Assembly: GCF_018991925.1 (NCBI RefSeq)
Contig: NW_024737042.1
Location: 20,722,977 to 20,786,976 of the forward strand
Source: Homarus americanus
Lineage: Eukaryota; Arthropoda; Malacostraca; Decapoda; Nephropidae
DNA: 64,000 bases
Direction of reading: 5' to 3'
Part shown: one piece after another, positions 49,552 to 61,372 of the stretch
Layout: each line of letters starts with the position of its first letter
Numbering within the stretch: position 1 is the stretch's first letter
Notes under the pieces: model-generated
Databases searched by the model: none
Told to the model about the DNA's origin: nothing
What the model saw: the letters and a program-made list of their open reading frames with translations, nothing else
Program-made: the position numbers and the translations under genes

Positions 49552-50515
49552 TAAGGTAGACCACATTTTTGGTTTTGCCATTAGCAGCAAGTATGTACAG
49601 ATTTTTGCCAGTTCCCACTCTGGAGCATCCAACATAGAACTGTCCATGAGAGAAGCAAGGAAACACCAGGTTTAGGCCAACCATCTTTAGGGACTGTTCC
49701 TAGCTTTTGTAGATGGTCATGGCAAAGCTCACTTTAACCGGGAACTGAAGTCGCTTGAACTCAAATGGCAGGTCAGTGGTGATGAGAGGTATCCTTGGTA
49801 TAAAAACGTCTTCTCCTTTAGCTTTTCCTGTCAGTAGTGTAGCTTCCTGTACATGTGGGATCATGTTCTTCACCAACCAGTCTTGTGCCATTGCAGAGGA
49901 TTGGTGGTTTAAGATTTCTTAAGAGCATTATAGGAGTTCCAATGTTGAGAGTGATGTGGTGAGGAGGCATCCCAGATGGATCCAAAGAATTAAGGAATTC
50001 TGCAGGGTACTGGACTGCTTGGTCCAGGTCGATTACTGTATCAACAGATTTGAATGAGTTCTCACTGCCTGGAAGCTGTCTGAGTAGAGTCATGTTGATT
50101 TCAGCCACTGTTTCATTCTTTGGTGCCAGAATTGCGCGTTCACACAACCACTTGTGATCCTTGTAGTGGTGGATAATGTTTGGGTAGACCATGTTAGTGA
50201 GCTCAGTTGGGGACTTTACAACATTTCCACATCCTTGAGGAATGATTATTTGTCCTTCTGAATCAGCAGGGAAAGTTCCATTCCCAATCTGTAGTAGAAG
50301 GTTTGCAAACCGTCCAGCGTCCTGATCTCCTTGTACATGTACTCTCATGTTTGTGGATAGGGTGAGTGTCTGAACACTTCTCCAAAGGTATGATGCCTTG
50401 AGGCATTTATCCCAGACTATGAGGTTTTATTTTTCTAAGAGTTTTGCCTTTGCCGATTCTTTTTTGATGTCGCACACTGGATTCTCATTGTGAGCGAGGT
50501 TGAGAGGCGACCTGG
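49552..50515 (-). pseudogene. Helitron PIF1-type helicase, C-terminal half
   Basis: The minus-strand frame begins (about 50515-50410) with PLDLNLAHNENPVCDIKKES and NLIVWDKC. It then jumps by an internal deletion to ASYLWRSVQTLTLSTNMRV, and on to WLCERAILAPKNETVAEIN, LNSLDPSGMPPHHITLNIG, TPIMLLRNLKPPILCNGTRL. After a frame change come LTGKAKGEDVFIPRIPLI and SFAMTIYKS, followed by TAG where most relatives read QGQ. Downstream residues LVFPCFSHGQF and CSRVGTGKNLYILAANGKT remain readable to about 49552. The Walker motifs are absent, so there is no ATPase activity. Confidence 0.85.
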
Positions 50516-50526
50516 GGTCCAATGGT

Positions 50527-50620
50527 GTTGTAGTGAACGTGTAGTATGGGTGTTCTAGTGACCGTGTAGTACTGGTGTTGTAACGAACGTGTAGTACGGG
50601 TGTTGTAGTGAACGTGTAGT
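50527..50620. repeat. ~27-bp tandem repeat, GTGTAGTA-GGGTGTTGTAGTGAAC
   Basis: Four imperfect copies of a unit containing GAACGTGTAGTA and GGGTGTTGTAGT. Confidence 0.8.
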
Positions 50621-50799
50621 AGTATATATAAAGATAAAATTGCCTATAATACGTGGGATGTGATACGACTTTTCAACCTCTGTGTGGTTTAACGGTTCGG
50701 GTCGGGTTGGGTGTGTCGGATCGGGTTGGTTGGAGGTTTTTGGAGATCCCCACATGACACTTGCTATCCATGCCAAGTTTGGTCCGGGCGGCTCATCCG

Positions 50800-50857
50800 C
50801 TAGGCCACGGTAGGACGCCACCCTCCGGGAGGCTCCACATTGTCTCACTGTTCAGTC
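50800..50857 (-). repeat. Dispersed Helitron 3'-terminal repeat, extra copy
   Basis: Carries GGTAGGACGCCACCCTCCGG and GGAGGCTCCACATTGTCTCA, nearly identical to the termini of both Helitron copies and in the same orientation. It may mark the 3' end of another element lying upstream. Confidence 0.65.
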
Positions 50858-50974
50858 CCCAAAACTTCTTCTTCCATCAATAGTTCATTAACGGTGTATG
50901 TAAGTTCCACTACAACGATACAGCAATAATTTATTTAGCATTAAACTGTTATTATTTTGTCTAATCATCACTAA

Positions 50975-51222
50975 ATATAGCACCACCCATCATCACTACA
51001 TATAACATCATCCATCATCACTACATAAAACACCATCCATCATCACTACATATAACACCACTCATCATCACTACATATAACATCATCCATCATCACTACA
51101 TATAACACTATCCATCATCACTACATATAACACCATCCATCATTACTACATATAACACCACCCATCATCACTACATATAACACCATCCATCATCACTACA
51201 TATAACATCATCCATCATCATG
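50975..51222. repeat. 24-25-bp minisatellite, ATAACACCATCCATCATCACTACAT
   Basis: Ten near-identical copies with ACC/ATC/ACT variants. A (TA)n array follows. Confidence 0.92.
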
Positions 51223-51225
51223 ATG

Positions 51226-51301
<76 letters not shown>
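51226..51301. repeat. (TA)n microsatellite
   Basis: About 37 TA dinucleotides. The 51302-52030 stretch beyond it contains no recognised gene. Confidence 0.96.
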
Positions 51302-51304
<3 letters not shown>

Positions 51305-52032
51305 GTGTGTGTGTGTATATATATTTATATATACGAGTATACCACACACACAAACAACAGTTAACATAATAACTTGGCTGATTGCAGTATCACAACATAT
51401 CCAGTAAGCAATATAACTAACCTAGCCAGTCCTGTTTTCATATTGACTTAGATCTTCTCAGGAAATTTTCACTCGGTGATGACGATGATGATGAATTTAA
51501 GCGAACTGTGAAATCGTGGATCAGATCCGTGACCAAGCAGGTTAGTCATGGCGGATTACACCTTGTGTTACGCGGTAAGTGAAACGTCTTAACTGGATGG
51601 TGATTAAGAGACATAGAGTGATATGTGTGAGAGAGTGAGGCAGGATGATGTACGCTAAGTATTAAATTTAAAATGTTGAGACATGAAGATAATATGATCC
51701 TACAGGTGCTGTCTATTGGCTACTACGCTGAGGTTCTTGCAGACAATATTTAGAACCCTAACATTGTGTCCAGATGGATTAGACCACATTTATAATGAGA
51801 ACTTATGTTTACGGTTGCGAGAGTCTCCATCAGATACATGTACGTTAAAATGGGAGGTGTACTGGTATCTCTTCGAACTGAGGTTCTTAGGTACGTATGT
51901 TCGAATCCTTTATTACCGGTTATTTTGCAACATTTTTGTGATCCGGGTAGTCCCCATTAGAGGTTCACGGCGCCATAAGCTCGTTGAACAGGCTTTGTGT
52001 GAAATATAACAGAGTCTAGGACTCCTTTTAGT

Positions 52033-52105
52033 ATCCTGGTGGTCTGGAGGTAGTGTTCCCCGGTCGCAGTCGTGGGCCGTGGGTTCGAATCCTGGCGGGG
52101 TGAGG
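52033..52105 (+). mobile_element. tRNA-derived SINE head
   Basis: An A-box-like TGGTCTGGAGG (52040-52050) and a perfect B-box GGTTCGAATCC (52082-52092) lie 42 bp apart, as in tRNA genes. The 5' acceptor strand TCCTGG does not pair well with the 3' end, and the sequence runs straight into a TA array. A SINE relic is more likely than a functional tRNA. Confidence 0.6.
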
Positions 52106-52107
52106 TG

Positions 52108-52108
<1 letters not shown>

Positions 52109-52174
<66 letters not shown>
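52109..52174. repeat. (TA)n microsatellite
   Basis: About 33 TA dinucleotides at the 3' side of the SINE head. Confidence 0.95.
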
Positions 52175-54102
<1,928 letters not shown>

Positions 54103-54109
54103 TATATAT

Positions 54110-54165
<56 letters not shown>
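54103..54165. repeat. (TA)n microsatellite
   Basis: About 31 TA dinucleotides between the Penelope remnant and the Helitron 3' end. Confidence 0.95.
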
Positions 54166-54166
<1 letters not shown>

Positions 54167-54243
54167 CTAGTGGAATCGCACCTCTCAGGCGGTTTTTCAC
54201 GAAACCTGGTAGGACGCCACCTTCCGGGAGGCTCCACATTGTC

Positions 54244-54595
54244 TCACTGTAGTGCATTAAGGTAGACCACATTTTTGGTTTTGCCATTAGCAGCAAGTAT
54301 GTACAGATTTTTGCCAGTTCCCACTCTGGAGCATCCATCATAGAATTGTCCATGAGAGAAGCAAGGAAACACCAGATTTAGGCCAACCATCTTTATGGAC
54401 TGCCCCTGGCTTTTGTAGATGGTCATGGCAAAGCTCACTTTAACCGGGAACTAAAGTCGCTTGAACTCAAATGGCAGGTCAGTGGTGATGAGAGGTATCC
54501 TTGGTATAAAAACGTCCTCTCCTTTAGCTTTTCCTGTCAGTATTGTAGCTTCCAGTACATGTGGCATCATTTTCTTCCTGAGAGCGACTCGTATC
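54244..54595 (-). pseudogene. Helitron PIF1-type helicase, C-terminal end
   Basis: Minus strand reads LTGKAKGEDVFIPRIPLI, then (after a TAG near 54453) SFAMTIYKSQGQSIKMVGLN, LVFPCFSHGQFYDGCSRVG and NLYILAANGKTKNVVYLNAL to a stop. The TIYKSQGQS block is the helicase motif VI region. Walker A and B are absent. It is closely related to copy 1 and lacks that copy's stop after YKS. Confidence 0.85.
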
Positions 54596-55357
54596 TCATT
54601 TTGAGTATGAGGTCTCGTTTCTCAAACTCTTGAGCGACAATCAGGATGGCTACTTCATCAACTACAGCAGCATTGAATCTTCTTTCATGTTCTCCCTTTG
54701 GGGTCGTGTTTGCTTTGATCCTGACTTTGTACTCGTCAGAAGGCATGTTTTCCAGGGCATTTTTAATGTCTGTACATACCTGTTGCGCTCAAGCAGCATT
54801 TCTTGGATAGATAGGACAATGTCATGTCTGACACCTTGAATATTGCCACACCTGATAGTAGTCTGCTTTTCGTGATCTCCCATGGAGTAGATTTGGAGGA
54901 ACTTTGCCTGCTCATCTTCCAGTGGTAAGAGGGATCCTGCTTTGTGATAGACTTGACCCTGGACTTTGAATGTTGATATGTATCCGTGCTCACGAACTAC
55001 TATGGTAGCTCCAAAGGATGTCATCTGGAAGCATGAATTGTACTTCAGTATATTTTCCAAGAAGTGTTTTGACTCTGGTGTTGTTCCCAGCATGAGAGTC
55101 TTCAATAGCTGTTGTGGTTTTTCCAAATTTGGCTGTCGTACTTTCACATGAGAGCAGCACAGTCCAGCAGATTCTCCTTTATACTTCTTTGCACCGCAGT
55201 GTTCACATTCCTTATCCATGTTGCCAATAACAACAGAAGGATACTTTTCATATTCTGTCTCATTGTCATAGTTAAATGCTGCTCTTGCAAGTGGATGGCA
55301 CTGTGAATTCTTTCTTAGAACTCTGGATCCCGCAGCTCTCTGTCTATTAGCATTCAA
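54596..55357 (-). pseudogene. Helitron-like N-terminal domain
   Basis: About 250 codons read ARAAFNYDNETEYEKYPSVV, then CEHCGAKKYKGESAGLCCSH (two Cys pairs and His, a zinc-binding site), HFLENILKYNSCFQMTSFGA, TFKVQGQVYHKAGSLLP, and FLQIYSMGDHEKQTTIRC. A frame change near 54730 gives AVVDEVAILIVAQEFEKRDL. This is the region ahead of the Rep catalytic site in Helitron proteins. At 54596 it joins the helicase end through the internal deletion, so the HUH Rep active site is gone. Confidence 0.85.
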
Positions 55358-55391
55358 ACGAATTTCATTTCATTTTCTAGAGAAGGCCTTT

Positions 55392-55578
55392 CTGCTGTTT
55401 GCTATCTATCAGCATTAAGACGGGATTCCCTTTCCTAATCTGTTTCCTGTGACCGACTGTCCGCTGTTTGCTCTCTATGAGTATTAAGACGGGATTCCCT
55501 TTCCAGATCTGTTTCCTGTGACCGACTGTCCGCTGTTCGCTTTCTGTTAGCATTAAGACGGGATTCCCTTTCCTGATC

Positions 55579-55583
<5 letters not shown>
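55392..55583 (-). repeat. 69-bp in-frame repeats of the Helitron N-terminus
   Basis: ATTAAGACGGGATTCCCTTTCC recurs at 55414, 55483 and 55552, a 69-bp (23-codon) period. On the minus strand each encodes [26 protein letters not shown] Arg/Glu-rich sequence, which continues into LNANRQRAAGSRVLRKNSQ of the N-terminal domain. Such basic repeats are common at Helitron protein starts. Two stops interrupt them here. Confidence 0.75.

Positions 55584-55668
<85 letters not shown>
55584..55668. repeat. (TA)n microsatellite
   Basis: About 42 TA dinucleotides separating the Helitron from a Penelope-like terminal sequence. Confidence 0.96.
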
Positions 55669-55670
<2 letters not shown>

Positions 55671-55770
55671 TGATAAAATCACACGGGAAAATGGAAACAA
55701 CGGAGTACCTTAGCTTTCGTCTTTATTCAAGACATCTTCAGAGGCTAAGGTACTCCGTTGTTTTTGTTTC
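55669..55770 (-). mobile_element. Second Penelope-like terminal sequence with hammerhead motif in a hairpin
   Basis: On the minus strand the hammerhead-like core (55741-55715) is followed by GCTAAGGTACTCCGTTGTTT, CCATTTTCCCGTGTGATTTT and ATCAAGATATATA. The layout matches the other family (GAAAGC, TGTTTTC, TTCC, GTG, TTATCA, TA array) although the sequence differs. A 19-bp perfect inverted repeat (55696-55714 with 55744-55762) surrounds the core. Confidence 0.6.
55707..55745 (-). ncRNA. Hammerhead ribozyme motif, second Penelope subfamily
   Basis: CUGAAGA (55741-55735), extra U, helix II GUCUU/AAGAC with loop GAAUA, GAAA (55718-55715), palindromic helix III AGCU, A at position 17, and helix I GCCU/AGGU (55745-55742 with 55710-55707, one G-U). 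The core bases and the extra U match the 44.25-kb motif, while helix II is entirely different yet paired. The surrounding 19-bp hairpin competes with helices I and III, so folding is uncertain. Confidence 0.5.
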
Positions 55771-55875
55771 AGCTGCAATAACAGCTGCAGTACTACTCTT
55801 ACTGCAATTAGTTCTGGTGTGTGGACATGTGAAAGATGGCCCTTGACTTAGTAGATAATGACGAAAATTACTAGT

Positions 55876-56968
55876 AGATAATGACGAAACTTGCGATGTT
55901 ATTTACTTAGCCTTAAGCAAAGCATTTGACAGAGTACCGCATCAGAGACTTCTGAGAAAAATTAAGGCTCATGGTATCGAGGGGAAAGTTTTAAATTGGA
56001 TAAAATCATGGCTCACCAATAGGACACAGAGGGTCAGCGCAGATGGTGTTAAATCTGAGTGGGGTCGTGTAACCAGTGGGGTTCCCCAAGGGTCAGTACT
56101 AGGCCCACTCTTGTTCATAATCTACATAAACGATCTAGATACTGGGATCAGCAGTGACATAGGCAAGCTTGCGGATATCACCAAAATAGGGCGGCAGATT
56201 AATTCAGGGCAGGATGCAAATGCATTACAGGAGGATCTAAATAAACTGCAGGGGTGGTCTGAAAAATGGCAAATGAAATTCAACACCAGTAAGTGCAGCG
56301 TACTTAATATTGGAAGAACAAATACTGCCAATGTATACAGCCTTAACATCAACCTAGAGAAGTCGACTTGTGAAAGAGACCTAGGGGTATTTGTAAGCCC
56401 GGACCTACGGCCGAGAAAACAGTGCGTTAATGTTCCAAATAAGGTGAACAGTGTATTGGGTTTTATATCTAGAAGTGTAAGTAATAAGAGTGCAGAGGTC
56501 TTATTGCAAATATATCTTGAGCCAGTCAGGCCGCACCTCGATTATGCGGTTCAGTTCTGGTGCCCTTATTATAGAATGGATATCAATTCACAAGAGTCGG
56601 TGCAACGAAGAATGACGAAAATGATTCCGGGACTTAAAAACCTTCCATATCAGGATAGGTTAAAGAAACTAAACTTGCATTCCCTAGAAAGACGAAGAGT
56701 GCGGGGAGATATGATAGAAGTATTTAAGTGGGTGAAAGGAATCAATAAAGGGGATATAGATATTCTTATAATATCCGAGCAGGATAGGACTCAAAGCAAC
56801 GGATTTAAGTTGGATAAGTTTAGGTTTAGGAGGGAGATAGGAAGGAACTGGTTCACAAATAGGGTGGTGGACGAGTGGAACAAGCTTAGCAACTATGTAG
56901 TGAGTGCTGGAACGCTGGAAAGTTTGAAAAGGAGACTGGATAGATTCATGGATGATAGAGAGTGGTAG
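55876..56968 (+). pseudogene. CR1-like LINE reverse transcriptase, catalytic residues lost
   Basis: One nearly continuous frame of about 360 codons: CDVIYLALSKAFDRVPHQRL (motif A), WGRVTSGVPQGSVLGPLLFI, KLADITKIGR (motif C), then the thumb and C-terminal region to DRFMDDREW. In active relatives motif A reads LDF and motif C reads FADD. Here they read LAL and LADI, so two of the three catalytic aspartates are replaced. The long open frame otherwise suggests a fairly young copy. Confidence 0.88.
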
Positions 56969-57024
56969 TAACTCTCGACAGGAGCTGCCAAGCACAGGCC
57001 AACCGGCCTATTGCAGACTCCTTA

Positions 57025-57595
57025 TGTTGTTGTTGTAGAGATTGTCGGACCGTAGTCCGACACGGGCCTTTGCCTATAGGCGGCCCGTTTGGTGGTTCCG
57101 GCTGGAGCTCCAGGAGCAGCCCGACCGGATTGGGATTGGAGGTGGTCCCACCTGCAGATTGGAGGGATACTGCAGGTTGCAAGTGTGAGCGGACCCCCGA
57201 TCAGTGGACGCTTACCACCAGCCCCCACTCTTGGACGTGGTCAGCTTCGGAGTGGCGCGCCCCCCGAACTGGGGTCCGCACTTGCTGGGAGAGGATGCTT
57301 TCTAAGCTATCTGGGTGGTGGGTATCGTGTGATGACCCGGAGTAGGTGGTGAATGTGGTCTGTATGGGTTAGAGTGGCCGCTGGTGTTGTGTGTGTTTCT
57401 TGGGAGATTTGAGTTCTGTTTCGGAGGCTTTGTGTGACCTCGCAATCGAGGAGATAGTGTTCAAGTGGGTTGGCTGCTGGCTCCTGACAGTAGGTGCATT
57501 CCATGACGTCATTTCCGATCATCTGCCAGGAGCACTTGTACCCTAGTCGTAGTCGGTGAAGGCTGACTTGGGTTTGTCTTGGAGTTTTCTTGTCA
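57025..57595 (-). mobile_element. I-type LINE fragment, 571 bp, with 12-bp target duplication
   Basis: GCAGACTCCTTA occurs at both borders (57013-57024, 57596-57607). The minus strand encodes RLRLGYKCSWQMIGNDVMEC, continuing to CTYCQEPAANPLEHYLLDC (CX2CX8HX4C) and a stop near 57307, then a GC-rich 3' UTR ending in CTACAACAACAACA at the left border. This is the C-terminal end of an RNase H-type I-group LINE with an (ACA)n tail, the product of target-primed reverse transcription with strong 5' truncation. It lies inside the tail of the CR1-like copy and is therefore younger. Confidence 0.9.
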
Positions 57596-57721
57596 GCAGA
57601 CTCCTTATTTTCTTATGTTCTTATGTACATACACGCCCACGGTGATCCACCAACAAGCACTCGGCTCCTACGACTACACACAAAAATACTTTCATTAAGC
57701 GAGAAGCTTTGGGGAAAGATT

Positions 57722-57801
57722 TTAAGAACATAAAAACATAAGGATGGAGGAAACTGCAACGGGCCTATTGGCCTATACTGGGTAGTCCCGTTTACACCCA
57801 A
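57722..57801 (-). mobile_element. CR1-like LINE 3' tail only
   Basis: On the minus strand GGACTACCCAGTATAGGCCA, ATAGGCCCGTTGCAGTTTCC, TCCATCCTTATG and TTTTTATGTTCTTA match the 3' end of the copies at 9.3 and 60-61.4 kb. No coding sequence is left. Confidence 0.8.
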
Positions 57802-58111
57802 CGGACAGACAAAAATGTTGAACCATTAGTGTGAAAACTAATAAAGAATTAATAGTTCATATATTACGCTTCAGGAGTCCGTTTATTTCACCACACTGTG
57901 TACTGTACGTGCTCACCACCCGGACTATCACTTCCTCACACCTCAACAGCGGAGGAACGTTCACCACCCGAGGTAAAAACTCGGTCCTTTTTTTCATGCA
58001 TGCGAAAAGAAAAAATACTCAGGAGCCACAGACGCAACCACTTCCTAATACAGTATAAGAGAAACAGATAGGTATAGTATTTAAAAGGGCACAAACAGAC
58101 GTATTTATTGA

Positions 58112-58542
58112 TATAAGAACATAAGAACATAAGAAAATAAGGAGTCTGCAATAGGCCGGTTGGCCTGTGCAGTGTGCATGGCAGCTCCTGTCGAGAGTTA
58201 CCACCACTCTCTATCATCCATGAATCTATCTAGCCTCCTTTTGAAACTTTCCAGCGTTCCAACACTTACTACAATGTTGCTAAGCTTGTTCCACTCGTCC
58301 ACCACCATATTTGAGAACCAGTTCCTTCCTATCTCCCTCCTAAACCTAAACTTATCCAACTTAAATCCGTTGCTCCGAGTCCTATCCTGCTCGGATATTA
58401 TAAGAACTTTTTCTGTATCCCCTTTATCGATTCCTTTCACCCACTTAAATACTTCTATCATATCTCCCCGTACTCTTCGTCTTTCTATGGAATGCAAGTT
58501 AAGTTCCTTTAACCTATCCTGATATGGAAGGTTTCTAAGTCA
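58112..58542 (-). mobile_element. CR1-like LINE 3' end (5'-truncated)
   Basis: Minus-strand frame from LHSIERRRVRGDMIEVFKW through NGFKLDKFRFRREIGRNWFS and VVDEWNKLSNIVVSVGTLE to FMDDREW, then the 3' UTR and a TTATGTTCTTATG tail at 58112-58135. Same family as the 55.8-kb copy. Only the part after the reverse-transcriptase domain remains. Confidence 0.88.
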
Positions 58543-60050
58543 TGGTAAGAGAGAAACACTAAGAACAGAAACAGGTTGCGTCACGTGCTCTTTCTTGATT
58601 TGAGATGTCGTGGAGGTAGTGAGGGGAAGGGGCGAAGGAAGAGATTGGGGTTCATACGACAACCAGATTTTAATGTTTGTACCCAACATTATGTAACACA
58701 AGCAGTCATCATCACATACACACAAGTTTTACTTGCGAAAATTTAACAAGTTGACAAAGGCTAATAATAGACTGATACAGATTTTGTATATATTTTAAAT
58801 TTGAAAAAAAAATGCAAAAAGGAATAATACAATTAACAGCAGTTTAATATACTCTGGTATACTATTCATCAGCTCATCCCAACAGCATATAGCTTGAAAG
58901 GAAATAGTTATCTAACATCCAAATTGTTTTCAAAAACGGTCTTAGGTCTATAGAGGTGACACCTCTGGATTAAACAGCAAAAGCAACATAAGAGACAAGC
59001 GTGAGCAACGTTGAGTGGCTAGTGGGCGACCTCACTGACAGTAGTGGAGGCATGAGGGGGGAAGTGGGGAAGCTTGTGGTGTGTGATATGTTTGGCGTGG
59101 ACCAGGGCAGTGGATTGTGTGGCAGAGTTGTGATGCTTCGCTGAGCAGGAACCATCCATCTGGCAGCGTTACTGTGGCTAGCTTATAGGCTGTGTCGCCT
59201 ATAGTTCTGCCTCCTTGAAAACAGTGACGTGGCGCTCTACTTGCGTGGCAGCACCTCACTGTGCTTCTAATGACACGTGGAAAGTTGCGTGTTTATAATG
59301 ATACATACTGAGGACGCTGAAAGTAATATTTTTCATACAGGCAATGCTTGGGGATGTGGAAAAGAATTTTCATATAACGGCAGTTATTTGAAGGCTTGGA
59401 AAGAAATTAATATGATTCTTTAAAAATATGAAACTTCATTATGAAACTTTCTAAAAATTTATGTGAAATTCAGTGACGCATTGAAGAATCAAATACGTAT
59501 ATTTCTATCACCATTTGCGAGGAAGTTGTCATTAAGAAATAATTGGTATGTTCCATTTTTTCTTATTGACGGACACAGTGAAATTGCACATCCCTCTTCT
59601 CCTATAATGTACTCTTATACGGATCATATATTTGTGGATATTGTTAGTTTTCCAAGTAGCCTAATCTTCCCGAACCCGGTAGACAACATAAGGTGGATTA
59701 AAAAACAAAACAAACGTGGCTAATTAGCCACGTTTGTTTTGTTCAATTATAATTGAACGGATAAATCTCGTCACATTATCTCTCGCAATGGCCAGGAAAC
59801 TGCCCTTGTCACATTGTCGCGTTCGAAGTTAGATTAAGTTAGGTTAGGATTTTCGAGTATCATTTGATTTTCGACCATCGCGAGAGAAAACGTGAAGAGA
59901 TTTGTTTGTATGATTAATCTCGAAAAAAAAAAATATTGACATGGGAATGGATATTAGGGGCTCTCGTTTGTTTATTCACATGACGTGTGATGAAGGTCAT
60001 CCTCTACTTGGTTAAATTAGGAATATGTTTAAGTTTCAGCGATATTAATA
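58543..60050. other. No recognisable gene
   Basis: AT-rich sequence. An 86-codon plus-strand frame (59463-59723) ends inside a palindrome and has no recognised domain. Confidence 0.5.
59704..59758. repeat. 40-bp perfect palindrome joined to an 18-bp palindrome
   Basis: Arms at 59704-59723 and 59724-59743 are perfectly complementary with no spacer (centre GGCTAATTAGCC). GTTCAATTATAATTGAAC (59741-59758) is a second, overlapping perfect palindrome. Confidence 0.95.
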
Positions 60051-61372
60051 AATGGCCCCAGTCTAACTTCAATTGCAGGCAAATTACTGGAAGCAATCAT
60101 TTCAAACTCTATTCGAAATCACCTGGAGAAGCACAAGTTGTCAATGATTCCCAACATAGCTTCACAAGCGGGCGTTCAGGTCTAACTAATCTATTAACAT
60201 TCTTTTCAGCTGTTTTCGAATCAGTGGACGAGGGGCACAATTATGATGTGGTATATCTCGACTTTAGAAAAGCTTTCATCAGAGTCCCCCACGAAAGACT
60301 AATAAGAAAAGTGGAGGCACATGGCATTATAGGAGATATTCTAAAATGGATTATTGCGTGGTTACAGGACAGGAAACAGCGGGTGAGCATTTACGGCACC
60401 AAATCCCATTGGAGCAATGTCACTAGTGGAGTTCCCCAAGGCTCAGTACTCTGACAATTAGATATAGGCGTAGAGAAGTAAAATAAGTAAATTTGCTGAT
60501 GACACTAAAATAGGGTGTGTAATTGAATCTGACAATGACTCGGTAAAACTATAGGAAGATCTAAAAAAAAATTTTCGAGTGGTCTGAAAAAATGGCAGAT
60601 GAAATTCAATGTGGACAAATGTAAAGTACTCAGTATAGGAGATGTAAACAGGGAAACGAGATACAAGATGCACAACGATGTTATTGAGAAATCCGACTGC
60701 GAGAAAGATTTAGGAGTAATTATAAGTTGGAATCTTAAGCCAAGTAAACAATGTGTATTTGCTCGAAACAAGGCTAATACAGTACTTGTGTTCATACAAA
60801 CGAGTATTAGTTACAAGACTAGTGAGGTTCATCTTAAAACTTTATCTTGCGCTTGTGACACCCCACTTGGATTACGCAGTTCAATTCTGGTCACCGCATT
60901 ACAGAATGTATATAGAATCCTTGGAAAGAATTCAGAGGAGAATGACAAGACTAATCCTGGGCATTAGGAACCTTGAGTACAGAGACAGGTTAAAGCTTCT
61001 TAATTTGCACTCCCTCGAGAGACGTAGATTGAGGAGCGATATGATCGAGGTGTATAAATGGAAGTCAGGGCTGAACATAGGGGACATTACAAAGGTACTC
61101 AACCTATACAACCAGGAACGAACTCGTAACAATGGTTTTAAATTAGAAAAATTTAGATTTAGGCGCGAAATAGGTAAAAATTGGTTTGGAAATAGAGTAG
61201 TGGGTGAGTGGAACAAGTTACCAAATATCATCATTAATTCGAATACGCTTGATTGCTTCAAACACAGGTCGGATGGATAAATGAGCAATAGGGGGGGTTG
61301 GGTGTAAATGGGACTGCCCAGTATGGACCAATAGGCCCGCTGCAGTTTCCTCCATTCTTATGTTTTTATGTT
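60050..61372 (+). mobile_element. CR1-like LINE, second subfamily (5'-truncated)
   Basis: Starts in the RT domain at SLTSIAGKLLEAIISNSIRN, continues to VVYLDFRKAFIRVPHERLIR (motif A, Asp kept) and NVTSGVPQGSVL, then lacks the GPLLFIIYIND stretch. KFADDTKIGCVIESDND (about 60488-60540) keeps motif C. After frameshifts near 60575 and 60835 the C-terminal part reads DYAVQFWSPHYRMYIESLER to NKLPNIIINSN and DG. The 3' UTR ends TTCCTCCATTCTTATGTTTTTATG near 61370. Same subfamily as 9256-9592. Confidence 0.87.

Larger units (their letters stand above)
46367..50515 (-). mobile_element. Helitron copy 1, interrupted by a DNA transposon
   Basis: Helitrons are rolling-circle DNA transposons encoding Rep plus a PIF1-type helicase. 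On the minus strand the helicase remnant (50515-49552) is followed by non-coding 3' sequence, which stops at 49532 and resumes at 46497. The 3' end (to about 46367) aligns with Helitron copy 2, sharing GGAGGCTCCACATTGTCTCA, GGTAGGAC and AATCGC...CTCT words, and abuts a TA array as copy 2 does. A second copy of the about 65-bp terminal repeat (about 46410-46455) lies next to the first. The 46498-49531 insert is described separately. The Rep domain is missing. Confidence 0.75.
54167..55583 (-). mobile_element. Helitron copy 2, internally deleted
   Basis: On the minus strand the order is basic N-terminal repeats (55583-55392), Helitron-like N-terminal domain (55357-54600), directly followed by the last part of the PIF1 helicase (54595-54244), a non-coding 3' region and a CTAG end (54170-54167) followed by T. 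This matches the Helitron rule of a CTRR 3' end inserted at an A/T site. A small imperfect hairpin (CGCCT...AGGTGCG) precedes CTAG by 8 bp. Rep and most helicase sequence are deleted. The 5' end is cut by a TA array at 55584. Confidence 0.82.
55840..57627 (+). mobile_element. CR1-like LINE (5'-truncated), 3' tail split by an I-type LINE
   Basis: RT and C-terminal coding sequence (55876-56968) is followed by a 3' UTR containing CTGTCGAGAGTTA-family sequence in reverse (AACTCTCGACAGGAGCTGCC) and GCCAACCGGCCTATTGCAGACTCCTTA. The UTR is interrupted at 57024 and resumes at 57608 with TTTTCTTATGTTCTTATG, the short tandem tail of this family. A 24-bp tandem duplication (TAGTAGATAATGACGAAA) lies at the 5' limit. 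Confidence 0.88.

Noticed and set aside
52033..52105. Functional tRNA gene
   Set aside because: A and B boxes are good, but acceptor and anticodon stems do not pair and the 3' end enters a TA array. A SINE head is a better fit.
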